43,290 bases of DNA, taken from contig NZ_JABVEB010000043.1 of assembly GCF_014323665.1 (NCBI RefSeq), forward strand, positions 1-43,290. Direction: 5' to 3'. How positions within the stretch are numbered: the first letter of the stretch is position 1; every line of letters starts with the position of its first letter. A model generated the notes under the pieces. That model made no database searches, was not told the origin of the DNA, and saw only the letters and a program-made list of their open reading frames with translations. Positions 32,982 through 40,710 of the stretch are shown piece by piece. Origin of the DNA: Actinomadura sp. HBU206391. GTDB taxonomy: Bacteria; Actinomycetota; Actinomycetes; Streptosporangiales; Streptosporangiaceae. The position numbers were made by a program, and so were the translations under genes.

Positions 32982-34868
32982 ATGAGGGTGAGCTGGAAAA
33001 ATGGCGGGCATGTCTTCTCCGCCACGGCGGCGCTGGTCACCGTTGTGCTGACGGCCGCGATGGGCACCGCGGTCGCCGACCCGGCACCGAATCCGACACA
33101 GGGCCCGGCGCAGATCCGGCCGAACACGGTGAAGAGGGCGCCGAGGGCAGTGCGGCCTCTGCCGCCGCACAGCGCCGCCGTCGCCTCGAAACTGGCGGGC
33201 TGGGCCAAGGCGCAGCGCTCCGCCGACCAGACCCGGCGCACCCGGCCGCGCGCCGCCACCGTCACCCGCCGAGCGACGGGCCCGGCCGCCGCCCCCCGGC
33301 TGCGGCTCGCCGAGACCGGCGAGCCCACCACCCTGGTGCTCTACGACACCGCCGGGCCGTACGGAGCACTGGGCGAGTTGTACGCGACGGCGGCCGCGAA
33401 CCTGGCGGGGCACTTCGGCCCGGTCACCGCCGAGCCGGTCTCGTCCTACACGGCCGGCCAGGTGGACCAGCACACCGCCACGATCTATGTCGGGTCCACC
33501 TACTACGGCGGAGCGATCCCCGACGCCGTGCCGGCCGCGTTCTACTCCGATGTCATGACCACCGCCCGGCCGGTCGTCTGGATCAACAACAACATCTGGA
33601 ACCTGGCCGGTCACGCGGGCTCGGCGGCGTTCGCGGCCCGCTACGGCTGGGACCCCACGTCGTCGTACTTCGCACCGGGCGGCTCGGTCGGAGACGTGAC
33701 CCGGGTCGACTACAAGACCCGGGCGCTCACCCGCACGCTCCCGGCGGGGACGGACGGCGGCGTCCTGCACCCTCACATCCTCACCGGCGGCGGTCACCCG
33801 GCGGTGACCGAGCTCGCCGAAGCGGTCGACACGAGCACCTCACCGGCCGGCCGGTTCCCCTGGGCGATCCGGTCGGCCAACCTGACCTACCTCGGAGAGA
33901 TCCCGTTCACGTACACGAGGGAGACCGATCGGGTCCTCGCCTTCGCCGACCTGCTGTTCGACGTGCTCGCACCCGCCACGCCGGAGCGGCACCGGGCGCT
34001 GCTCCGGCTCGACGACATCAACCCGACCGCCGGCTCTCACGCCGCCGAGCTGAGAGCCACGGCCGAGTACCTCAAGTCACGGAACATCCCGTACGGGTTC
34101 AGCGTCACCCCCGCCTACACCGATCCGCTCGGCGCCTACAGCGTCGGCAACGTGCCCCAGGGAGTGCCGCCCTGGAACCTGCCGCAGTCGGTGACCGAGG
34201 TCATCGAGTACATGCTCGCCAACGGCGGGACCATGGTCGGCAAGGGTCACACCCACCAGTACGGCGCCGTGAGGAACCCCTACACCGGTGCGACGCCCAA
34301 TGACCATGAGTTCTTCCGGGCGCACCTGGACGCCGATGCCCGCGTGATCCTGGACGGCCCGGTGCCGGAGGACTCCGCCGCCTTCGCTGCCGACCGCGTG
34401 ACCGCGGCGAAGGCCGCCTTCACTTCCGTCGGGCTCCCGGTGCCGATCCTGTGGTCCACGCCGAACTACGCCGCCTCGGCCACCGACTACGGCGTCTTCG
34501 GCCGGCACTACGCCGCTCGTTATGAGCGGAGCCTGTACTTCGCCGGCGTGCTGTCCGGGCAGCCGGTCGACGCGGCCCTGCGCATCGGCCAGTTCTTCCC
34601 CTATCCGGTCAGGGACGTCTACGGCTCGGCCGTCATCCCCGAGAACCTCGGCAACTACGGTGCCATGGGCCCGAACAGCAACGAGCCGCCGAGAACCGCC
34701 GCCGACCTCATCAACGCGGCCGGGCTCAATCTGGCGGTCCGTGACGGTTTCGCGAGCTTCGTTTACAACAGCGGCTATGGTCTGCCGGTCCTGGAGGAGA
34801 CCATCGACGGCATGAGCGATCTCGGGTACACGTTCGTCGCACCGGACGGCGCGTTGCCCGAGCACTGA
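32982..34868 (+). CDS. Secreted DUF2334 (polysaccharide-deacetylase-like) protein
   Basis: The 628-residue protein has a signal peptide (hydrophobic 11-30, likely cleavage after AVA at 32), a Pro/Ala/Arg-rich linker to about 110, then a large extracellular part. RLDDIN at 342-347 (Asp344, Asp345) and GKGHTHQYG at 420-428 (His423, His425) are the metal-site motifs of DUF2334, a relative of NodB-type deacetylases and of Bacillus YdaL. It therefore probably acts on a cell-surface or secreted polysaccharide. About 250 bases upstream lack a gene and probably hold its promoter. It lies 1.1 kb after the glycan operon, so it could act on that product, but a terminator and two unrelated genes lie between. 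Confidence 0.82.
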   Translation: MRVSWKNGGHVFSATAALVTVVLTAAMGTAVADPAPNPTQGPAQIRPNTVKRAPRAVRPLPPHSAAVASKLAGWAKAQRSADQTRRTRPRAATVTRRATGPAAAPRLRLAETGEPTTLVLYDTAGPYGALGELYATAAANLAGHFGPVTAEPVSSYTAGQVDQHTATIYVGSTYYGGAIPDAVPAAFYSDVMTTARPVVWINNNIWNLAGHAGSAAFAARYGWDPTSSYFAPGGSVGDVTRVDYKTRALTRTLPAGTDGGVLHPHILTGGGHPAVTELAEAVDTSTSPAGRFPWAIRSANLTYLGEIPFTYTRETDRVLAFADLLFDVLAPATPERHRALLRLDDINPTAGSHAAELRATAEYLKSRNIPYGFSVTPAYTDPLGAYSVGNVPQGVPPWNLPQSVTEVIEYMLANGGTMVGKGHTHQYGAVRNPYTGATPNDHEFFRAHLDADARVILDGPVPEDSAAFAADRVTAAKAAFTSVGLPVPILWSTPNYAASATDYGVFGRHYAARYERSLYFAGVLSGQPVDAALRIGQFFPYPVRDVYGSAVIPENLGNYGAMGPNSNEPPRTAADLINAAGLNLAVRDGFASFVYNSGYGLPVLEETIDGMSDLGYTFVAPDGALPEH

Positions 34869-34938
34869 TCGGTATCGCGCCCGAGACGCGGTTAGCCTGG
34901 AGAGGGAACACCAGGCTCCGGGCGGAGGCGGGAAGACG

Positions 34939-35586
34939 ATGTCGGCAACGCGGCTGCTGGTTCTCGGCGGGGTGCGCTCGCTCGGGCGGGCGCACGGCTA
35001 CCAGATCCGCGGTGAACTGCTCTCCTGGGGGACGGACGAGTGGGCCAACGTCAACCCCGGGTCGATCTATCACGCGCTGAAGCAGCTCACCAAGGACGGA
35101 CTGCTGCGCGCCCACGACGTCGAGGAGAGCGATGCCGGGCCGCCCCGTACCGACTATGAGCTCACCCAGAAGGGCGACGCGGAGTTCTTCCGCCTGCTGA
35201 CCGAGGCGCTGAGCAAGGTCGATCAGCGGCAGGACATGCTGTGGGCGGGTCTCGGCTTTCTGTCCGAGCTGCCGAGGGCTAAGGCGATCGACCTGCTCAG
35301 GCAGCGGCTCGGCGAACTGGAGGACTGGCGTGCCTCTGTGGCGCCGCATCTCGGTGCCTGGGACCACAGCCTGCAGGAACTGCTCGGCCTGTGGGTCCAT
35401 TCGGCCGAGACCGGCGCGGAGTGGACGAGGGGTCTGATCGCCAGGCTTGAGGGCGGCGCCTACGTCATGGCCGACGAGGACGACCAGATGCCGGCCCGCC
35501 ATGCCGCGGCGTGCGTCCATGACATGGCGAGCGCCCCGGTGCCGAGCACGGCCACGTCGGGCGCCTCGGGCGCCTCGGGCGCCTGA
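34939..35586 (+). CDS. PadR-family transcriptional regulator
   Basis: The 215-residue protein has a PadR winged helix at about 5-90 (ATRLLVLGGVRSLGRAHGYQ, PGSIYHALKQLTKDGLL, PPRTDYELTQKGDAEF) and a C-terminal helical dimerisation part (AKAIDLLRQRLGELEDW). The tail ends in a low-complexity SGASGASGA coded by three 9-base repeats (35557-35583). PadR proteins usually repress a nearby drug-exporter operon until ligand binds. Here a DrrAB-type ABC exporter follows in the same direction, with twin palindromes around its promoter. The regulator is the natural candidate to bind them. Confidence 0.9.
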   Translation: MSATRLLVLGGVRSLGRAHGYQIRGELLSWGTDEWANVNPGSIYHALKQLTKDGLLRAHDVEESDAGPPRTDYELTQKGDAEFFRLLTEALSKVDQRQDMLWAGLGFLSELPRAKAIDLLRQRLGELEDWRASVAPHLGAWDHSLQELLGLWVHSAETGAEWTRGLIARLEGGAYVMADEDDQMPARHAAACVHDMASAPVPSTATSGASGASGA

Positions 35587-35639
35587 CCCGAGGGCAGAGC
35601 CGCCACCGTGCACGCTCCGGTCACGACCGCGAGATCTAT

Positions 35640-35698
35640 TCAAACTTGACGACCGAAGACGAACGGCTTACGCTCTACGCGGTAATCAAGTTTGATTA
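35640..35698 (+). promoter_or_regulatory. ABC-exporter promoter bracketed by two palindromic operators
   Basis: Two related palindromes are TCAA-AC-TTGA (35640-35649) and TAATCAA-GT-TTGATTA (35683-35698), with centres 46 bp apart. Between and partly within them is a good promoter: TTGACG (35646-35651), a 17-base spacer and TACGCT (35669-35674). The first palindrome overlaps the -35 box and the second covers the transcription start region, 12 bases before the ATP-binding gene. Binding at both would block transcription. Confidence 0.7.
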
Positions 35699-35709
35699 GA
35701 GAGGTGAGC

Positions 35710-36675
35710 ATGGCTGCTGCCGAGTACGCGGTCGTCGCGGAGGGGTTGCGGAAGCGGTACGGCGACACCAGGGCGCTCGACGGGTTCGACCTCAGCGTCC
35801 CCGAGGGCACGGTGTGCGGATTGCTCGGGCCGAACGGCGCGGGCAAGACCACGGCCGTCCGGATCCTGGCCACGCTCCTGCGACCGGACGGCGGGCGCGC
35901 AGAGGTGGCCGGCCTCGACGTGGCGCGCCAGACGCAGCGGGTGCGCTACCGGATCGGGCTGCTGGGTCAGCACGCGGCGGTGGACGAGATCCTCACCGGC
36001 CGGCAGAACCTGGAGATGTTCGGCCGGCTCTTCCATCTCGACGGCCGGGCCGCACGGCGCCGGGCGGACGAGCTGCTGCGGCAGTTCGGGTTGGCCGAGG
36101 CGGCGGGCAAGCCGCCGAAGCGGTACTCCGGAGGCATGCGACGCAGACTCGATCTCGCGGCCAGCCTCATTATGGCGCCCCAGGTGCTCTTCCTGGACGA
36201 GCCCACGACCGGCCTCGACCCGCGCAACCGGGGGGAGGTGTGGGAGGCGATCCGCACCTTGGCCGCAGCGGGCACCACCGTGCTGCTCACCACGCAGTAT
36301 CTCGACGAGGCGGACCGGCTGGCCGACCAGGTCGCCGTGATGGACCACGGCCGTGTGATCGCGGAGGGCACGCCGGACCGGCTCAAGTCGAAGATCGGTG
36401 GCGACCGGATCGACATCGTCGTCCGGGATGCGGCCGCGCTCCCCGCCGCCGCCGCGCTCGTCTCCCGCGTCTGCGTCGCCGAGGCCGAGACCGAACCGGC
36501 GCTGCGCCGGATCAGCGCTCCCGTACGGGACCGGATGTCCGTGCTCACCGAGGTCGTACGGGCGCTGGCCGACGCGGAGATCACGGCCGAGGACATCTCG
36601 CTGCGACGCCCCACGCTCGACGAGGTGTTCCTGCGGCTCACCGGCCACCGCACCGACGAGGAGGCCGCGGCGTGA
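35710..36675 (+). CDS. DrrA-type ABC exporter ATP-binding protein
   Basis: The 321-residue ATPase has Walker A GPNGAGKTT at 40-48, the signature YSGGM(RRRLDLA) and Walker B VLFLDEPTTGLD with the D-loop, then a switch region TTQYLDEADRLAD. The C-terminal extension of about 90 residues is typical of the daunorubicin-resistance (DrrA/CcmA) subfamily. ATG 35710 has GAGG upstream. It overlaps the permease gene by GTGA. Together they form a homodimer-type efflux pump for a hydrophobic compound or lipid. Confidence 0.93.
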   Translation: MAAAEYAVVAEGLRKRYGDTRALDGFDLSVPEGTVCGLLGPNGAGKTTAVRILATLLRPDGGRAEVAGLDVARQTQRVRYRIGLLGQHAAVDEILTGRQNLEMFGRLFHLDGRAARRRADELLRQFGLAEAAGKPPKRYSGGMRRRLDLAASLIMAPQVLFLDEPTTGLDPRNRGEVWEAIRTLAAAGTTVLLTTQYLDEADRLADQVAVMDHGRVIAEGTPDRLKSKIGGDRIDIVVRDAAALPAAAALVSRVCVAEAETEPALRRISAPVRDRMSVLTEVVRALADAEITAEDISLRRPTLDEVFLRLTGHRTDEEAAA

Positions 36676-37517
36676 CGACCACGACCACGGCGGCCGGGGG
36701 CCTGCCGATGTCCCCGGCCACGCCGGTGGACCGGGCCCGCTGGGCCGTCCTCGACAGCTGGACCATCGCCCGCCGCGACCTGACGCACTGGGTCCGCGAG
36801 CCGACGCGCGTCCTCAGCACCCTGATCTTCCCGATCGTGTTCGTGGTGCTGTTCGGCTACGTGTTCGGCAGCGCGATGTCGGTGCCGGGCGGCGGTGCCT
36901 ACCGTGAGTTTCTCATGCCGGGCATGTTCGCCCAGACCATGATGTTCGGCATCGGGACCACGATGACCGCCGTCATCGCCGACACCGCCGCCGGCGTCAC
37001 CGATCGGTTCCGCTCGATGCCCATGGCGCCGTCGGCGGTGCTGACCGGCCGGAGCGTCGCCGACCTCGTCAACTCCGTCATCGACGTGGCGATCCTGGTC
37101 GCCTGCGGTTACGTCGTCGGCTGGCGGCCGCACGGCGGGGTGGCGGAGACGCTCGCCGCGGTGGGCCTGCTGTTGCTGCTGCGGTTCGCCTGCGTGTGGA
37201 TCGGCATCTACCTGGGACTGCTGATCCCCAGCGTCGAGGCCGGCGGCGCGGTGTGGGGCCTGCTGTTCCCCTTCACCATGATCGCGAACACGTTCGTGGC
37301 GCCGTCCCAGATGCCGCACTGGCTGGGCGTGCTGGCCGAATGGAACCCGCTGTCCTCCACGGTGGCCGCCACGCGCGAGCTGTTCGGCAACCCCGGCCTC
37401 GACAAGGGCTCCTGGATCATCGAGCACCCGGTGTCCATGGCCGTCGTATGGCCGTCGGTGCTCGTGACGGTCTTCTTCCTGCTGTCCGTGCGCCGTTACC
37501 GGGGGCTGAGCCGCTGA
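36672..37517 (+). CDS. DrrB-type ABC exporter permease
   Basis: The 281-residue membrane protein has six hydrophobic helices in the ABC-2 layout, starting VLSTLIFPIVFVVLFGYVFG and ending SVLVTVFFLLSVRRY. DRFRSMPMAPSAVLTGR is the conserved ABC-2 loop (D-R-F-R-S-M-P). The GTG start overlaps the ATPase stop. With its partner it exports an unknown amphipathic substrate, probably controlled by the upstream PadR protein. Confidence 0.92.
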   Translation: MTTTTTAAGGLPMSPATPVDRARWAVLDSWTIARRDLTHWVREPTRVLSTLIFPIVFVVLFGYVFGSAMSVPGGGAYREFLMPGMFAQTMMFGIGTTMTAVIADTAAGVTDRFRSMPMAPSAVLTGRSVADLVNSVIDVAILVACGYVVGWRPHGGVAETLAAVGLLLLLRFACVWIGIYLGLLIPSVEAGGAVWGLLFPFTMIANTFVAPSQMPHWLGVLAEWNPLSSTVAATRELFGNPGLDKGSWIIEHPVSMAVVWPSVLVTVFFLLSVRRYRGLSR

Positions 37518-37688
37518 GACCGGCTGAACGGGTCGCGCGGGACGCCGTGATGGCGCGGTCTAACCTGGGGATTAGGGATGCCGCGCCGCACCGGCCGCGA
37601 CCGGGGCGGACCATCCGAAGCGGCGGCACGATCACGAGCCGGACGGCCGTACGGACAGGAGTCGCGCTCTCGAGAGGAGTGTCGTCCG

Positions 37689-38540
37689 ATGACCACCGCC
37701 ATGAAGGCCCCGCTGGAGTTCCCCGCGCGGGAGACCCCGGACTTCTCCGAGGGAGAGGTCTACTTCATCGGGAACGCCACCACCGTGATCCGTTACGGCG
37801 GCTTCACCATTCTGACCGACCCCGCGTTCATGCACCGCGGGGGATACGCCGATCTCGGACACGGGATCTACACGCGGCGAGAGGTCGATCCGGCCTGTGA
37901 CCTCACCGACCTGCCGTGGCTGGACATAGTCGTGCTGTCGCACTTCCACGGGGATCATTTCGATGAGGTGAGCCTCAGGGAGCTGAACCCACAGCTACCG
38001 ATCATCAGCACCTTCCACGCCATCGGGGAACTCCGCGCGCACGGTTTCGAGCGCGGACACGCCCTCGACACGTGGGAGTCCATTCCGGCCGTCAAGGGCG
38101 AGGCTCAACTGAGGATCACGGCCATGCCGGGCAAGCACGCGCCGGACCCGCTGGCGGCGATGTTCCCGCCGGTCATGGGCACCATGTTCGACTTCAGCAG
38201 GGGGCGCGAGCGGCTGTTCCGGCTCTACATCACCGGCGACACGCTGCTGCACGACCGGCTCCATGACATCGCCATCCGCTATCCCGGCATCGACCTGGCC
38301 CTGGTGCACATCGGAGGCGCGATGCTGTTGAGCACCATGGTGTCGATGACCGGGGTCCAGGGCGTGCGCGCGGTCGAGATCGTCAGGCCGCACGTCGCAA
38401 CGCCCATCCACTACAACGACTTCTCGGTCTTCGCGTCCGGGCTGGACGACTTCAAGAAGGCCGCCGAGGCGTCGACGCCCGCCACGGAGTTCCACTACCT
38501 CATGCACGGCGACACCTACCGCTTCCGCCGTAACGCGTAG
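37689..38540 (+). CDS. Metallo-beta-lactamase-fold hydrolase (UlaG-like)
   Basis: The 283-residue enzyme has the MBL motif SHFHGDH (His85, His87, Asp89, His90), an early Asp44 in ILTDPAF, YITGDTLL (Asp of motif 4) and IHYNDFS (final His). Its layout resembles UlaG or N-acyl-phosphatidylethanolamine-hydrolysing PLD-like proteins. ATG 37689 has GAGAGGAG eight bases upstream; an in-frame upstream reading is basic and unlikely. The 170 bases before it probably carry its own promoter. Substrate unknown. Confidence 0.88.
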   Translation: MTTAMKAPLEFPARETPDFSEGEVYFIGNATTVIRYGGFTILTDPAFMHRGGYADLGHGIYTRREVDPACDLTDLPWLDIVVLSHFHGDHFDEVSLRELNPQLPIISTFHAIGELRAHGFERGHALDTWESIPAVKGEAQLRITAMPGKHAPDPLAAMFPPVMGTMFDFSRGRERLFRLYITGDTLLHDRLHDIAIRYPGIDLALVHIGGAMLLSTMVSMTGVQGVRAVEIVRPHVATPIHYNDFSVFASGLDDFKKAAEASTPATEFHYLMHGDTYRFRRNA

Positions 38541-38590
38541 CGTCGGCCCACCGCCGCAGATCTGAGGCGTCCCGCCGATCGATCGCGCGG

Positions 38591-39304
38591 TCACGGCAGG
38601 ATGCGGGCTCGGGCGGTGCGGGTGCGTTTCCACCGGGAGATCCATTGGGCGACCCATCTGCGGATGCTCAGGGCGAACACGCGCTGCAGACGGCGGCACG
38701 TCACCGCGAGGCCGACCACGATCAGCGCGACCGCGATGACGACGGGGACCGGGCCGAACCGGTCGCTCAGCTCCGTGAGCAGCTGCCGGGTGCGGGAGCG
38801 GTGGTCGGCGAGAACGAGGCCGGCGAACGCGAAGGCGACCAGCGGCCCCGCCGCGACGGAGACGCGTCTCCAGAACCGGTCGACGAGCAGATGGTGGCGC
38901 AGGGTCTCGGTCGCACCCAGGATGCGGTTCACCCGGAGCAGCCGCACCGCGGTCATGACGTGCACCAGGCGCAGGAGCCGCAGAGCCTGAAAGGGCAGGA
39001 GTGCGAAGAGCGCCGCCGGGACCGCGACGGCGGCGATCACGATCGGCCACAGGTGCGCCCGGAGCCAGGTGAGACGCTGCCCGGTTAGCAGGAACAGCAG
39101 GACGGGCTCTCCCGTGAGCACCGCGGTCGAGCCCCAGTTCAGCACCTTGCCGAGCTGGCCGGGCCAGCCGCCGACCGCGCTGAGGAAGGTCGCGGGCACC
39201 GATACACCGGCGGCGACGATCACCGGGACCGCGAGCCGCCGCTCGACGCGGGCGGCCCGGTCGTTCCTGCGGCGCTGACGAGCTGTGACGTTCTCTTCCG
39301 GCAT
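38591..39304 (-). CDS. Voltage-sensor-like membrane protein without a recognisable pore motif
   Basis: The 237-residue protein has a basic N-terminus and about five or six hydrophobic helices. The segment FQALRLLRLVHVMTAVRLLR (105-124) places Arg at 109, 112, 121, 124 and 127, the every-third-residue pattern of an S4 voltage sensor. Two helices follow (about 148-167 and 186-205), as in a six-helix channel, but the loop between them (DHRSRTRQLLTELSDRFGP) has no TxGYG-type filter. The ATG at 39304 lacks a ribosome site, and a TAAGAT hexamer just upstream suggests a leaderless mRNA. It may be a voltage-gated proton channel-like or regulatory subunit; ion selectivity cannot be told. Confidence 0.6.
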   Translation of the reverse strand: MPEENVTARQRRRNDRAARVERRLAVPVIVAAGVSVPATFLSAVGGWPGQLGKVLNWGSTAVLTGEPVLLFLLTGQRLTWLRAHLWPIVIAAVAVPAALFALLPFQALRLLRLVHVMTAVRLLRVNRILGATETLRHHLLVDRFWRRVSVAAGPLVAFAFAGLVLADHRSRTRQLLTELSDRFGPVPVVIAVALIVVGLAVTCRRLQRVFALSIRRWVAQWISRWKRTRTARARILP

Positions 39305-39404
39305 CAGTCGGGATCTTAGACACCGATTCGCCGGCACGGCGGGCAATGCCCGGATTCGCCGAGCACGGGGCACGGCGCCGTCAAGGTGGCAATAGGGTTT
39401 CCCC

Positions 39405-40124
39405 ATGTCGATTAGCGGAAAGAGTGCGGAGGTCCGGCAAGCGGTCATCCTGGCGGGTGGCCAGGCGACCAGGCTGCGGCCCTATACCGATGACCGGCCC
39501 AAGGCGATGGTGCCGGTCGCGGGCCGGCCGATCGTGGACTGGCAGCTCGAATGGCTTGCGCAGGCGGGCTGCGAGCACGTCGTGATCTCGTGTGGCTACC
39601 TGGCCGACGTGCTGGAGAAGCACCTGGCCGACCACGCCTATCCGCTGCGGATCGAGGTCACGGTGGAGACCGAACCGCTCGGCCGCGGCGGAGCGCTGCG
39701 TTTCGCGGCCGGCCACCTGCCGTACCCGGGGGAGCGCTGGCTGGCCCTCAACGGCGACGTTCTGTGCCGGTTCCCGCTGGAAGACCTGATCGATCGGCAT
39801 GCGACGGCGGACGCGAAGGCCACGATCGCACTCGCGCAGTACCGCACCACCTGGGGCATCGCCACGCTGGACGAGCAGGACCGCATCGCGGGGTTCGTGC
39901 AGTCACCGAGGCTGCCGTACTGGATCAACGGCGGGATCTACGTCTTCGAGCCCGAGGTCGTGGAGCTGCTGCCCGTCAAGGGCGATCACGAGGACACCAC
40001 GTTCCCGCAGCTGGCGGTGGACAAGCGCCTGGCCGGTTACAAGATCGACGGCTACTGGCGCGGGGTCGACACCGTCAAGGACGTCAAGGAGGCCGGCGCG
40101 GAGCTTCCCCGGCAGGGCTGGTAG
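39405..40124 (+). CDS. Sugar-1-phosphate nucleotidyltransferase
   Basis: The 239-residue enzyme makes NDP-sugars from NTP and sugar-1-phosphate. The NTP-binding signature GGQATRLRP lies at 18-26, followed by DDRPKAMVPVAGRP with the catalytic-type Lys33. LNGDVLC at 115-121 holds the metal-binding Asp118. GINGG-type product-site residues (YWINGGIYVFEP) and GYWRGVDTVKDV close the domain. It lacks the C-terminal left-handed beta-helix of bifunctional enzymes, so it is a stand-alone RmlA/ManC-like catalytic domain. AGGG lies seven bases before the ATG. Base specificity is unclear. It could feed the glycan operon, but no linkage is visible. Confidence 0.9.
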   Translation: MSISGKSAEVRQAVILAGGQATRLRPYTDDRPKAMVPVAGRPIVDWQLEWLAQAGCEHVVISCGYLADVLEKHLADHAYPLRIEVTVETEPLGRGGALRFAAGHLPYPGERWLALNGDVLCRFPLEDLIDRHATADAKATIALAQYRTTWGIATLDEQDRIAGFVQSPRLPYWINGGIYVFEPEVVELLPVKGDHEDTTFPQLAVDKRLAGYKIDGYWRGVDTVKDVKEAGAELPRQGW

Positions 40125-40175
40125 CCGGGCCGGCGTCGAGGCACCGCACACAGCCGAGTCGCCCGCTGCGCGATA

Positions 40176-40214
40176 GTCAGGGCGGCCGCGGCTGCCGTGC
40201 CGGGCCGTCCTGAC
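40176..40214. terminator. Hairpin after the nucleotidyltransferase, with a nearby palindrome
   Basis: GTCAGGGCGGCC (40176-40187) and GGCCGTCCTGAC (40203-40214) form a 12-bp stem with one G-U pair and a 15-base loop between convergent genes. A second palindrome, GAAGATC-T-GATCTTC, follows at 40221-40235; its one-base spacer cannot form a normal hairpin loop, so it may be a protein site. Confidence 0.65.
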
Positions 40215-40248
40215 CTGTCTGAAGATCTGATCTTCGGGATGAGGGGGC

Positions 40249-40539
40249 TCAGCTCTCGTTACGGATCACGTCGTAGTCGCCGAAGACGATCGGCCCGTCG
40301 CACAGCTCGGCCATGCGCTTGGCAAAATTCTCGGTCTCCTCCATCTGGTTATTGCGCTGTGCCTCCTCGTAGGACAGAAACTCCATGATGGCGACGTAAT
40401 GGTTCGGCCGGTCGTGACAGCGGCCCATCATGTCATGGCTCATGGTGTTCTTCTCCATGGTGCAGCAGCGCCATTCCTCCATGAGCGCCATGACGTCCTG
40501 CGGCTTCCTCGTATCGAATTCCATGATCTGAATGAACAC
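40249..40539 (-). CDS. Small ABM-like protein
   Basis: The 96-residue protein has the size and beta-alpha-beta pattern of the dimeric ferredoxin-like antibiotic biosynthesis monooxygenase (ABM) fold: VFIQIMEFDT, MALMEEWRCCTM, NHYVAIMEFLSYEEAQRNNQ and ENFAKRMAEL. GTG 40539 is chosen because AGGGGG precedes it by six bases. Many such proteins are not oxygenases, and no catalytic residue can be assigned here. It stands alone and converges on the nucleotidyltransferase. Confidence 0.65.
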   Translation of the reverse strand: MFIQIMEFDTRKPQDVMALMEEWRCCTMEKNTMSHDMMGRCHDRPNHYVAIMEFLSYEEAQRNNQMEETENFAKRMAELCDGPIVFGDYDVIRNES

Positions 40540-40710
40540 GATATTCCCCCTTTTCGGCGATACTGGCACCTCTCATTAGACCTGCGGGGTGGATGTGTCG
40601 CAAGGAAAGATTCGTGGAAGCAAGTTTTACCGCGAACAAACGGAAATCGCCGCTTTTGTCGCGCAAAACGATACGGTGAGACGCCCTGATAGGCCGAATA
40701 TCTGCGTATG

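Noticed and set aside
35814..36671. Apparent 567-residue fusion reading from inside the ATP-binding gene through the permease
   Set aside because: The first half is an out-of-frame shadow of the ATPase. The real permease starts at GTG 36672 with a GTGA overlap.
40221..40235. GAAGATC-T-GATCTTC considered as a second terminator
   Set aside because: A one-base spacer leaves no room for a hairpin loop without opening the stem. It is noted only as a palindrome.
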